Source: Persicaria tinctoria (lineage: Eukaryota > Streptophyta > Magnoliopsida > Caryophyllales > Polygonaceae). From it: 64,000 bases of DNA. The translations under genes were made by a program, and so were the position numbers. Positions 10,249 to 20,682 of the stretch are shown one piece after another. The DNA lies in assembly GCA_037127255.1 (NCBI GenBank), contig JBANSL010000012.1, positions 32,665,115 through 32,729,114 of the forward strand, in the 5' to 3' direction. Below the pieces are notes generated by a model. That model did no database searches. It was not told the DNA's origin and saw nothing but the letters and a program-made list of their open reading frames with translations. Every line of letters begins with the position of its first letter. The first letter of the stretch is position 1.

Positions 10249-11937
10249 AGTAACGCTCCATCCACTGAGTCCATGCTCAATACCCTGACACAACACTTTA
10301 CTGCGCATGTTCAGACAACTGAATCAAGCATAAAGGATATACAGAAGCAAATGGGGCAAATGGCTGAAGCAATCACTAGAATGGAGGCAAAGACGTCAGG
10401 GGGTCTACCATCTCAAACAGTGGTCAATCCAAAGGAAAACCTCAGTGCTATAACTCTTCGGAATGGAAAGGAGCTGAGAAGTCAGGAATCCGAGGAGAAA
10501 AGCACGACGGAGTCCAACGTGGCCACGCCCACCACTGGCGCGCCCGCGCCGGCCAGTGACGCGCCCGCGCCGGAAAGTGACGCGCCCGCGCCTGATGCTA
10601 GCGCGCCCACGCCATTGTCTGACTCGCCCATGTCGATTCCGATCCCGCCTGAATCTGAGCCCTATGTCGATACTTATGTACGACCGAATTTTCCCCCTCT
10701 CGGATCAGAGAAACCAAAGCCTCTGTTCCCTGAGGCACTCAAGGAGAGGAGGATAATCGATGATTCAGAGCTGTTTGAGACATTCAGCAAGTGTCAGGTG
10801 AACATTCCTCTGCTGAGAATGATAAAAACTGTGCCCAAGTACGCTAAGTTCTTGAAGGAGCTTTGCACAGTAAAGAGGAATCAGAAGCTGAAAGGGAAAA
10901 AGAAGGTGAAAGTAAGTGAGCAGGTCTCCGCTATGATTCAGAGGAGAATGCCGAAAAAGTGCGCTGATCCAGGTATGGTTACTATCCCTTGTGTCATTGG
11001 AGATGTAAAATTTGATAGAGCTATGCTTGATTTGGGTGCTTCCATAAATGTCCTTCCCTACTCACTCTACAAATCACTAGATTTAGGACCTTTGCATGAA
11101 ACTGGAGTAGTTGTGCAACTAGCTGATAGGTCTAATAAGTACCCTAAAGGAGTAGTTGAAGACGTTCTAGTTATGGTCGATAAACTGATTTTTCCTGCAG
11201 ATTTCTTTGTCCTGGATATGGAACACGATAAGCATGATGCCCCTATTCTGTTAGGTAGACCTTTTATTAAAACTACTAGGACAAAAATTGATTGTGTCTC
11301 TGAGACACTAACAATGGAATTTGATGGAGAAAAGGTTGAATTCGATCTCTATAAGGCTATGAAACATCCTGTTGATGACCATTCTCTGTGCTCTATTGAT
11401 GTGATTGAACCATTAGCTCAAGATTTATTTGATATTTCTAGGGAAGATGAGTTGCAGTCAATTATTGAGAATGATATTGATGAGTCCTATACAGATTTTT
11501 CAATTTTATCTAACATGCAGGAATTAGTAGCCCATATGGACATGGAAGGTGAGTCCCCTACTCTTTTGGGCATTGGCCCCAATCTACTAACTCCAAGCGA
11601 AGTGCTTGTTCCATCTGTTGTGCAGGCCCCTAAAATTGAACTAAAGCAACTCCCTAGTCATCTCAAGTATGCTTTCCTAGGAGTTGATGACACTCTACCA
11701 GTTATTGTGTCAAGTAAGCTCTCAGCGGAGCAGGAGGAAAAGTTAGTAGAGGTTCTAAAGGAGTACAAAACTGCATTGGGGTGGACCATCGCTGACATCA
11801 AGGGAATCAGTCCATCTACATGCATGCATAGGATCCTGCTGGAGGAAGGAGCTAAGCCATCACGCCAACCACAGAGAAGGCTCAATCCTCCCATGATGGA
11901 TGTGGTGAAGAAGGAAGTGCTGAAATTGCTATAAGCT
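10249..11937 (+). pseudogene. pol: Element A gag C-terminus, protease and start of reverse transcriptase
   Basis: This continues in the gag frame after the TAG at 10246. The first ~60 codons (MLNTLTQHFTAHVQTTESS region) are shared with the A-prime protein. The linker at 10537-10635 is made of exact 21-bp units encoding seven-residue repeats of the DAPAPxS type. The aspartic protease motif is DLGASINVLPYSLY (codons from 11029), with a later ILLGRPF word. The start of the reverse transcriptase follows, closed by a single TAA at 11935-11937. The protease cuts the polyprotein in the particle. The rest of RT continues in the same frame, so no indel separates the parts. Confidence 0.85.
10537..10635 (+). 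repeat. Family-A GC-rich array in gag-protease linker, 21-bp period
   Basis: Units start at 10537, 10558, 10579, 10600 and 10621, exactly 21 bp apart. Each begins (G/A)(G/A)CGCGCCC.CGCC except the last, which has decayed. The extra base compared with the 20-bp non-coding arrays keeps the reading frame. Confidence 0.85.
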
Positions 11938-14730
11938 AACATGATTTTCCCAATTTCTGACAGTCAGTGGGTGAGCCCTACCCAGGTTGTCCCTAAGAAA
12001 GGAGGGATTACAGTTGTGGAGAATCAACAAGGCGAGTTGGTCCCTACCAGGACACAAACAGGTTGGAGGGTGTGCATAGACTATCGCAAGTTGAACACAG
12101 TAACCAGGAAGGATCACTTCCCCCTCCCCTTTATTGATCAGATGCTAGAACGCCTTGCTGGGCGCCCCTATTACTGTTTTCTTGATGGATATTCTGGTTA
12201 TTTTCAGGTGGCCATAACGCCAGAGGACCAGGAGAAGACTACTTTTACATGCCCTTTCGTTACTTTTGCATATCGCAGGATGCCATTTGGACTATGTAAC
12301 GCACCCGGGACATTTCAACGATGTATGGTTAGTATCTTCTCTGAATACATTGAAAATTTCATAGAAGTATTCATGGATGATTTCACAGTACATGGGGATA
12401 GCTTTGATACTTGTTTGAGCCATTTGGCACTAGTATTAAAAAGATGTGTTGAAACTAATTTGGTTTTGAACTCTGAAAAGTGTCATTTTATGGTAGAACA
12501 AGGAATTGTTTTAGGTCATATAGTCTCTGCAAAGGGTATTGAGGTCGATAAGGCAAAGATTGATGTAATTCAGTCTCTGCCTTATCCTACTAATGTGCGC
12601 GAAGTTCGTTCTTTCCTAGGCCATGCAGGTTTCTATCGCAGGTTTATCAAAGACTTTTCAAAGATATCCTCACCCTTGTGCGAGCTTCTGAAGAAAGATG
12701 TGACCTTTGCACTCACACAAGAGTGCAAAGAGGCGTTCGACCAGCTGAAAGGACGCCTCACTAGTGCACCAATCATTCAGGCACCAGACTGGTCTCGCCC
12801 ATTTGAGATCATGTGCGATGCGAGCGACTATGCAGTGGGAGCAGTGCTAGGCCAAAAAGAGGGAAGAGCCTCTCATGTGATCCATTATGCTTCCATGACT
12901 CTGAATGGAGCACAGCGCAACTACTCTACCACTGAGAAAGAAATGCTAGCTGTGGTGTTTGCACTAGAAAAGTTTCGACAGTATCTGCTTGGGGTTAAAG
13001 TGATTATCTACACAGATCACGCAGCCCTCCGCTACTTGATGACAAAGAAGGAGACAAAGCCACGATTGATTCGATGGGTCCTGTTGCTCAGCGAATTTGA
13101 CGTGGAGATTAAGGACAAGAAAGGAGCGGAGAATCTGGTGGCTGACCACTTAAGCAGATTGGTGAATGAGGAGGACAAGCCGGAGTCACAAAAACCCATC
13201 TTAGGAACGTTTCCGGACGACACATTATGCAGACTCGAGCACAACAACACACTGGAGTCCGACGCGCCCGCGCTACCCTTTGACGCGGCCGCGCTGCTAT
13301 CTGGCGCGCCCGCGCTGCTACCTGGCGCGCCCGCGCTGCTCATCGACGCAGCTGCGTCAACCCCTGACGCGCCCACGCCTATGCTTCACCGATCACCTCA
13401 GCCTGTTCTAGGACTTCACTCTGTCAGTCCTTGGTACCGGGACATTGTGAACTACTTAGTGTGTGGAGAATTTCCTCCGGGTCATACCAAGGCCCAGACA
13501 GAGAAGGTTCGAAGAGAAGCCAACCACTATATTTGGGATGACCCATACCTTTGGAAACATTGTGCAGATCAGGTCATTCGTCGTTGTCTTCCAGATAATG
13601 AGGTACGATCTGTTCTTGAATTTTGTCATTCTGAAGCATGTGGGGGACATTTTGGTGCTAATAAAACTGCTAGAAAGGTACTTGAATCTGGATTTTATTG
13701 GCCACATATTTTTAAAGATGCTTATTCTTTCTGCAAGGCATGTGATAGGTGTCAAAGAATGGGGAATATCTCCCAAAGGAATGAAATGCAACAATCACCA
13801 ATGATCTTTTGCGAAATCTTTGATGTTTGGGGCATCGACTTTATGGGACCTTTTCCTAGTTCTTGTGGGAATTTATATATTTTACTTGCGGTGGACTACG
13901 TTTCCAAGTGGGTGGAAGCGAAGGCCACCAGGACTGATGATTCTAAAGTTGTGGCAGGGTTCTTGAAAAGCAATATTTTTGCCAGGCATGGTATTCCTAG
14001 GGCGCTGATTAGTGACAGGGGTACTCATTTCTGCAACAAAACTGTGACTGCCTTGCTTAAGAAATATCATGTCACACATAGAGTTTCCACCGCATATCAT
14101 CCACAGACGAATGGCCAAACAGAGGTGTCCAATAGAGAGATCAAAGCCATTCTTGAGAAGACCGTGAATCCTAACAAGAAGGATTGGAGTTTGAGACTTG
14201 ATGATGCTTTATGGGCTTATCGCACTGCTTACAAAACTCCAATTGGGATGTCTCCTTTCAGACTTGTCTATGGGAAGGCATGTCATCTTCCTGTTGAGCT
14301 GGAACACAAGGCTTGGTGGGCTGTGAAACAATGCAATATGCAGAGTGACGAGGTTGGAGAACACAGGAAGCTACAGTTGAGTGAGCTCGAGGAGCTACGG
14401 TTGGACGCCTATGATAATGCGGCTATCTACAAGGCGAAGACCAAGGCATGGCATGACAAGCACATCAACAGGAAGGACTTTAAAGCTGGTGACAAAGTCC
14501 TACTTTTTCAGTCTCGCCTGAAACTCTTCGCTGGGAAGCTCAGGTCAAAGTGGGGGGGACCATACATTGTTACTGAAGTTTTCCCACATGGAGCTGTAGA
14601 GCTATATGACCCGGATAGCCAAAAGAAGTTCAAAGTAAATGGTCATAGGCTTAAGACATACTATGAAGGGTTCCCAAAGGAGGCTATGGATGAGTTAGTT
14701 TTGGAGGAGCCACATGCGGAGTTAGAATAG
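11938..14730 (+). pseudogene. pol: Element A reverse transcriptase, RNase H and integrase
   Basis: The frame is the same as upstream after the TAA at 11935. Reverse transcriptase: VCIDYRKLN, then [17 protein letters not shown], then the catalytic FMDDF (near 12373). RNase [16 protein letters not shown], then a TDHAALRYL word. Next comes a linker of 21-bp GC-rich units (13261-13380). Integrase: an HHCC zinc finger (HFGANK to CKACDRCQ), then a DDE core with [19 protein letters not shown] and [16 protein letters not shown]. The C-terminus has a [18 protein letters not shown] GPF/GPY-like region and no chromodomain, as is usual in Athila. These enzymes copy the RNA to DNA and insert it. Apart from the upstream stop, this 929-codon stretch is open. 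Confidence 0.9.
13261..13380 (+). repeat. Family-A GC-rich array in RNase H-integrase linker, 21-bp period
   Basis: Units start at 13261, 13282, 13303, 13324, 13345 and 13366. They encode Ala/Pro/Leu-rich heptapeptides ([21 protein letters not shown]). This is the same word as in the LTR and env leader, at a codon-preserving period. Confidence 0.87.
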
Positions 14731-14775
14731 TCAAACAAGGCTTGGTCGAGCCAGCGACATGAAACAAAGGCGCTG

Positions 14776-14793
14776 CTTGGGAGGCAACCCAAG
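14776..14793 (+). promoter_or_regulatory. Post-pol hairpin (element A)
   Basis: CTTGGGAGGCAACCCAAG folds as a short stem (CTTGGG with CCCAAG) around AGGCAA. It lies 45 bases after the pol stop, in a longer conserved context (ACATGAAACAAAGGCGCT before it). Element B has the same sequence at 52877. A-prime has a version with both sides changed to CTCGGG/CCCGAG. Confidence 0.65.
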
Positions 14794-15285
14794 GAACTGC
14801 ATTATCTCCTTTAACTCAATTTTATTTTATTTTGTAGGTACTAAAGACGGAGTTCTGGTGACGAATTGCACCCGCATTTCGGAACCACTGCACCCGCAGT
14901 GTTAATTTTCGTCAAAAAAAATAAAAAAATAAAAAATAAAATAAAATTTAATTAAATTCGGCCACGGGCTGGAAAACCCACTTCGGGCCAGCCCGCCAGT
15001 TTCAAACCCATCAGGCCCATCAGCCCCCACCAAAACCCTACACCCCACATCACCCTCACCACACATCCCTCTCAATCCTCTCACCACTAAAACACTCCAA
15101 TCTCTCTCCTCTCCTCACCAAAACAGCCGCCCCCACCTGGACATCCACAACTCCCCCCTCCCTGAAGCAAACATTCCGCCGGCGAAGCTCCACCAGCACC
15201 ACCTACAACCGGCACCGGAGGAATCTCGGCGAGCCTCACATCGACGAAGCCGTCTTCGTCAAATTCCAGATCTGCAGAAAGCTCC

Positions 15286-15473
15286 GACGCGGCCGCGCCA
15301 GCCCTAACGCGGCCACGCCATCTGCAGAAAACCCCCCCAGAAATCTGACAAGCGACGCGGCCACGCTGCTTTCGACGCGCCCACGTTGCAACCGACGCGG
15401 CCGCGCTGCACCCAACGCGCCCACGCTGCTTTCGACGCGCCCACGCCAGCAACAGCGTGCCCGCGTCTGCCCC
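15286..15473 (+). repeat. Family-A GC-rich array in env leader, 20-bp period
   Basis: One or two units lie at 15286-15330. Then six units start at 15354, 15374, 15394, 15414, 15434 and 15454, exactly 20 bp apart, each a variant of GACGCGSCC.CGCTGC. This is non-coding DNA, and the period is 20 rather than 21. Confidence 0.85.
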
Positions 15474-15547
15474 TGCGCCGAGCCTCCAGTGTCTTCGTGA
15501 GTTCTTTTCGTTGTTTTCTTTCGATTTCATCATCTTATATATCGAGA

Positions 15548-16942
15548 ATGAGTTCATCGGATGAGGAGGCGAGTAGATCCGATAATAGGTTAGATATGTC
15601 TGATGAGGAATGGACGATTTACAATAAAGTTAGCTGCATTAGTCCCACTAAATACTTGCATAGACCGACACTGTAGAAGCTTCAGATGCTATAATGTATG
15701 GAGCAATGTCTAGAGCATGCCGGTATTAGTGGTTTTCTGGATTTGAGGGCTGTAGGATACCCGGATCTGAGCAAACAGTTCCTCGCAACTTATCAGGTTT
15801 ACCTTGGAGAGAATCGAATTAGGGGGGTTGAGTTCAGATTCAATGGCACCTCGTACAGGGCATCTGCAGCTAGGTTGCGAAGAGCTTTGGGGGTTACTAA
15901 AGCCCCAACTGATGGATGGGTCACAGCTGCGTCCGACCCAGACCTTGTTGCATTCTTCAGAGCAGTGTCTGGAGAGGAATTTTTGACCAGCAACGAGTAC
16001 AACAGCAGGATCACTCATCCTGTCTTCCGGATGTTGTGCAAAATCGTTTCTGGGACGTACTATGGGCTGACTACGGATACAAAGCTCTCCTTGACGCATC
16101 TGAGATTTGCCTACAGCGCTGTGCCGACTGCAGATTATACGCCTGACTGGGTTAGGCTCTTTTTCGATGGCCTCGACAGGATCAGGAAGGACCGCAGTGC
16201 CGCTGGGCCAGAAATGGTCCAAGGCGGCCTTATTACTCGAGTCGCCATTGCTGCAGGCGTTGCGCAGAATGATTTGGAGGAGCTGGAGGAGCCACAGATG
16301 ATACCAAAGACCTATACAGAGGAGTATCTACGGAGATGTCTGATGCTGGATACTGCACCGGATGGGGGAGCCATTTGGTGCACGAGCAAGAAGAAGGAGC
16401 ATCAGTTCAGGCTCCCTAAGCCCCTGCCTTGGTCAGAGTCTTGGTCTGATTGGTACATCGAGGCGGATTACTTTCCGACGTCAGTCCTGGGGAGAAGGCG
16501 TCGCATGGAGGTGGGCAGCAGCAGTGGCACAGCTGGAGCTGCCACGATGGAGGATGCACCTATGGCTCAGCAGGCTTTTGTTGAGGCAGATACACAGGGG
16601 TTCACACAGAACCCATATCAGGAGATGCCTGCTTATCAGACCACATTTCAGAGCGGTTGGGATTCTCAACCGACATTTCAGCGCCAGCAGGATACGCATC
16701 AGTGGACCCCTTGGCCTGCGCAAGCTTCTCAAGATGCCCATCAGCAGCCCTAGCAGTGGGGCTACCTGACTGATCAGATTGGCCTTCTACGGCAGGACGT
16801 GGGGAGTCTGACGACAGTGACAACCCAGATTCTCCACCAGCAGGCCGACATCTTACAGGGCTTTGGCGAGTTCAGAGAGATGAGGGAGGAGCTGTGCCGT
16901 ATGCGAGAGGACTACTCTCGCCACTTTCCACCACCTCCGTGA
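15548..16942 (+). pseudogene. Athila-type env-position ORF of element A, three in-frame stops
   Basis: ATG at 15548 (MSSSDEEASRSDNRLDMS) opens an acidic N-terminus. Stops occur at 15674 (TAG), 15692 (TAA) and 16751 (TAG), with the frame intact throughout to TGA 16940. The middle (15698-16500) has the pattern of the ATHILA ORF family: FLDLRAVGYPDLSKQFLATY, RASAARLRRALGVTKAPTDG, ITHPVFRMLCKIVSGTYYGL, then a basic GRRRRMEV word. A Gln-rich stretch and a short heptad-like tail (QIGLLRQDVGSLTTVTTQIL) follow. No signal peptide or membrane segment is evident. The function of this family is not settled. The position after pol is that of env in retroviruses, but homology to env is not shown. Confidence 0.78.
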
Positions 16943-16986
16943 GTCCTACTGTTTTTCCTCTCCCTACTTATTTCTGTCTTCTTTCC

Positions 16987-17023
16987 CATTGAGGACAATG
17001 CATCATTCAAGTATGGGGGAGGG
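16987..17023 (+). other. Internal hairpin + purine-tract module (element A)
   Basis: CATTGAGGACAATG (16987-17000) pairs CATTG with CAATG around AGGA. It is followed by CAAGTATGGGGGAGGG, a polypurine-like run. It lies 45 bases after the env-like ORF. The terminal module beside the 3' LTR has the same design. Confidence 0.7.
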
Positions 17024-17562
17024 AAAGGATTCACATATCATGTACATAGTTTATTTCAGCATCATTTTTGTACAGATTCTGCAATTGTGATTTAAAAAAA
17101 AAACAGAAAAAATAGAAAGCAATCAAAATCCTGGGATGAGTTGAAAACCTGAAAGGGCGACTCAGGCAAAAAGCAGGTAGTCTGGCAAGCCTTAGGCTTG
17201 GCAATATGAGACTTGAGGGAAGTGAGATTGTTATGTGAGTACCATCTTTGGAAAAAAAATGAGTGGCTTGGTGAAAACCCGAAAGGGCGCCTTGGCAAGA
17301 TGAGCGTTTACTTTGAATTATTAGGATTGATCTCTTGGCGAAGGCGACATAAGAAGTGGAGTTATAAGGAGGTTTTCGGGTAGGCCACTGGGAGCTATAA
17401 GGTGTAGATGGTTGAGATACAATTGTGAGTCTCATTTCCTATTTTGGTTGTCTTTTGTGCTGATTGTTGAGATGGTGAAAATTACTAGTACTTATTATTC
17501 ATTCTCCTTGTACTGTCTGTAAACCTTTGAGATTTATAGTGAGAGTAGGCTAGTTTCTATGC
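17024..17562. other. 3' untranslated region of element A
   Basis: No gene. It contains two similar stretches with GAAAACCTGAAAGGGCG-like and GAAAACCCGAAAGGGCG-like words (near 17141 and 17272), each followed by CTTGGCAAGA- or CTCAGGCAAA-type sequence. These look like an old internal duplication. Confidence 0.5.
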
Positions 17563-17600
17563 TTACTCGGGACGAGTAAAGGTTTAAGTATGGGGGAATT
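17563..17600 (+). other. Terminal hairpin + polypurine tract (element A)
   Basis: TTACTCG-GGA-CGAGTAA (17563-17579) is a perfect 7-bp stem. It is followed by AGGTTTAAGTATGGGGGAATT, directly against the 3' LTR start at 17601. The G-rich run is the expected plus-strand primer. Confidence 0.8.
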
Positions 17601-17795
17601 TGATATGCGATATATTCCATAGCGCATTTAGTAGTTTTTTTCATCATTTACATGACATTATGAGAGATATTAGCGTGAACTTGGTGATTCGGAGCATGTT
17701 GAAGAAGTTGAAGAAATCATGCAAGTTACAGAAGCTAAGAAGATCGGAAACAGCTGGAGGACTGAAGACATCCGACGCGGCCGCGCTGCACATGG
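17601..17795 (+). repeat. Element A 3' LTR, first part
   Basis: It matches 7849 onward. The match breaks after CATGG (17791-17795), the target duplication of the A-prime array. It resumes at 27552. Confidence 0.92.
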
Positions 17796-19312
17796 TGACA
17801 GGCCTAAGGTCGTTATGCCTAATCAAAGTAAATTCCTAAGATGCAAACTATAACAAGTATAGTAGGTAAGTTAGGGTCGAACCCACAGGGAAACAGAATC
17901 AATTGTAATAGCAAGTAGTATCACCCAAAAGTAACCGATTAAAGGGGGAGTTTTGTGTGTAAGTGATGGTGACAGAACAAATTGCAATAAAGTGTTGTGA
18001 ATATATGATGGAAAATATCACACCAGGTAATTATCCGCACAACAATTGAGATGGTTCATCATCGCATTCTATGAATCTCAAGTTCTAATGTCCAGTAATT
18101 GTTCTCAATTCAGATCGTGTAATAGCTTTTAGTCCTACCAGTCCTAAAAGCACTTATTACTAAATTACAAGGGAAAACCTTCACCAAATAATAAAGCAAT
18201 AGCATTCAAGCATGAATTATAATGAGATACAAGCGATTCCAACAACCCGTTAGAATAGCTTGCAATCGACTCTCCCTCACAATACACCACAGGCAACCGC
18301 GTATGGTAATTGTGTTTGCTACAATGAATCTACAACCCAAACCTGGAATTGGAAATCCTAGCAATATGATTAGTATCGATAAACCTAGGTGATCAGTCCA
18401 GATAAACCAATAATAAGCAATCAAGAAATAAGCTCAGGAGATCGAAACAATTAACAAAGGACTAACAAGAGTAGAATACTCACAACCAAATCAATTGAAG
18501 GCTTCAAAGAACCAAGTGTAACAAAGGAGAGTTAGTTCTCCATAGGGTTTGTGAGATGAACAAAAGGAAAATACGTCTCTGGAAAATAACCTCATCCTCT
18601 TTTTTCTACTGCCTTCTCGGCCTATATAACCTAATAAAGTCGGGTTTAACATCCCGTACGATTATAATAATAAAATATTAAAACTAATAAGATAAACAGA
18701 ATCGGATAAGAATCCGTCTTCAGGACCGACGCGGGCGCGCCAAGTGCAGCGCGGGCGCGCCAGCTTCGTCTTGCTTCTTCTGTCTGGTTCAGCAGCGCGG
18801 CCACTTCCTCCTAGCAGCGTGGTCGCGTCGGGTAGCAGCGCGGCCGCGTCAAGTGCAGCGCGGGCGCGCCAGATAGCATTTCCCGAAAATTCCGTCTCGA
18901 ATTAGCTCTCGACGTCAACATGAAAGTTGTAGCTCTCTGAAAGAGCTTTCCAACGCATGGTCATAATAGTCGATCGGACAACCGAGGCCTCCAGAAAGTG
19001 CAAAACAAGTTCAGCATGTCTGGCGACAATTTCTGCAGACTTGTTCTTCGTTTAGGTTCGCTTCTTCTTCTCAAGACCTCTTGAGATCTTCATGTAAGCT
19101 TCTTCGATCAACTAGACATTCTCATCAAATGCGTTATCAACTCATGTCTTCTCCTCGGATCTACCATTACCTGAAATAATCAATAAAAGCGTGTAGATTC
19201 CGACTCCGACAACATAGAGAACTAATATGCAAATCATGCTTAATCCATCCATGAAATGCATCTTAACTAAGCTAAATGCAACCTATTATGCCTACCTAAA
19301 TGCATGCTATCA
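17796..19312 (-). repeat. A-prime LTR 1
   Basis: 1517 bp. On the minus strand it has a TATATAG box (plus 18622-18628), the GC-rich 20-mer array (plus 18722-18868), and a 3' ~1 kb shared with the element A LTR. It is the 3' LTR of the left unit. Confidence 0.92.
18722..18868 (-). repeat. Family-A GC-rich array in A-prime LTR
   Basis: Read on the plus strand, GCGCGGGCGCGCC and GCGCGGCC words recur. The unit GCGCGCCAAGTGCAGCGCGG is present in LTR 1 and LTR 3 and missing once in LTR 2. That is the same 20-bp step that separates the two LTRs of element A. Confidence 0.82.
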
Positions 19313-19350
19313 AACTCCCCCACACTTAACCTTTGCTTGTCCTCAAGCAA
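19313..19350 (-). other. A-prime terminal polypurine tract + hairpin, unit 1
   Basis: On the minus strand, TTGCTTGAGGACAAGCAA (plus 19333-19350) is a 7-bp stem with an AGGA loop. It is followed by AGGTTAAGTGTGGGGGAGTT against the LTR. This matches the design in elements A and B. Confidence 0.82.
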
Positions 19351-20494
19351 TGATAGAATGAACATGAATCAACGCATCCCACAGGAAATCTCTTCAAGTT
19401 TCAACCTCATCAAAAAGCAACATCATAGCAGGTGAAAACATAAACCAAGCAAACAAACGTCATAGCATGTATTCCAGTGATCAAAGCTTAGAAGTAAACA
19501 TTATCCAACCTCACTAGAATTGTGTTTTCCACTCATGTGTTTTGGCTTTAAGATACAACTCTTAACTCAAACCAATTATGCACTAAGCTCATAGACATTG
19601 ACCACCATATCACCAATTCTCTACCGAAATGTCATTACTTGCGGGACACAATAAAGAAAATAAAATGCAACAATTGTTTTTTTTTCTTTTCTTTTCTCTT
19701 TTTTTTTTCTTTTTCTTGTCTTGGTACTTTTCTTACGCGAAGCGCAAACATGGGTGTCATGAATGGCCCCGGTCTATCAACACCTCAACTATTAATATGA
19801 AGTCCACTTGAACACCTTTTGACGCAAGTTGCAAACATGGGTGTCATGAATGAACCTGGTTACTCAATGGTCAAGCTTCTTTCCTAGTGGATAGTTTTCA
19901 ACACCTTTTTGCGCGAATCATACCCATGGGTGTCATGCGTAGACCCGGTTACTCAGTGCATTAACCATTGCCACTTTATTCACTAAATATTCACAAATTC
20001 AGCAAACGACTCAAAATATAACATAAACTCCGCAAGCAACAAACATGTGAGTCGGTCTTTAAAAATAGATACTGCAGTCAATGTCAAGAGGTAGCAACAC
20101 TAGGCGAGTAATTCACACAACTGAGCAAAAAAATTCAAATAAGGCCAAACATTCTCACATAGTCATGTTTTTAGGACTTCAATCATACTTTAGCTCAATC
20201 ATACATGCTCAATTATATTTGCTAGCACATGTTCCACAAAAATCAAATAAAGACAATAATCAAAACATCCAGAACTCCATGAGATTTTTATGAATCATGC
20301 TTGAAATTTAAAATAGAGGACAAACTAAGCCAGATGGGTATTTGAATAACACAAATGTATGAAATGCATGCTCTATTTTTGGATTTTTGATTTTTTTTAT
20401 ACGAAAATAAACAAAAATTAATAAAAATGATTACAGAAATTAAACATGATGCATAAATTTAAATATGATATCCTATATGCATCTATATATAGAA
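19351..20494. other. A-prime 3' untranslated region, unit 1
   Basis: No gene. A pyrimidine tract lies at about 19675-19725. Three related blocks at about 19735-19960 share the words GCAAACATGGGTGTCATGAA or CCCATGGGTGTCATGCG and CCCGGTTACTCA. They form an imperfect direct repeat with a period of about 95-110 bp. AT-rich DNA follows. Confidence 0.6.
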
Positions 20495-20497
20495 TTC

Positions 20498-20534
20498 CTC
20501 TCCCCCACACTTAAAGTTTTCATTGTCCTCAATG
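20498..20534 (-). other. A-prime internal hairpin + purine module, unit 1
   Basis: On the minus strand, CATTGAGGACAATG (plus 20521-20534) is followed by AAAACTTTAAGTGTGGGGGA. It is the second copy of the terminal design, about 1.2 kb from the LTR. Confidence 0.72.
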
Positions 20535-20613
20535 AAACAATAAAGACAACAAAAGTAAATCAAATATAATCAGGGTGAAGGGAAAGAAAAAGGAAAAAGA
20601 AAGAAAAACTTAC

Positions 20614-20631
20614 CTCGGGTTGCCTCCCGAG
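20614..20631 (-). promoter_or_regulatory. A-prime hairpin beside a splice donor, unit 1
   Basis: On the minus strand, CTCGGGAGGCAACCCGAG is followed at once by GTAAGT, a consensus splice donor. Compared with elements A and B, both strands of the stem have changed together (T-A to C-G). Confidence 0.65.
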
Positions 20632-20682
20632 AAGCGCTTGGTTATGGTCGGTAGCTTGACATTTTAGTTGTCCATTTAAGAC

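Larger units (their letters stand above)
14731..15547 (+). other. Spliced-type leader between pol and env-like ORF
   Basis: About 800 bp. It starts with the post-pol hairpin, then a pyrimidine-rich run ending TTTTGTAG|GTAC (AG at 14836-14837), a good splice acceptor. An A/T-rich patch, a C-rich stretch and the GC-rich 20-mer arrays follow. The layout suits production of a spliced mRNA for the downstream ORF (known for env-position genes generally; inference here). Confidence 0.5.
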
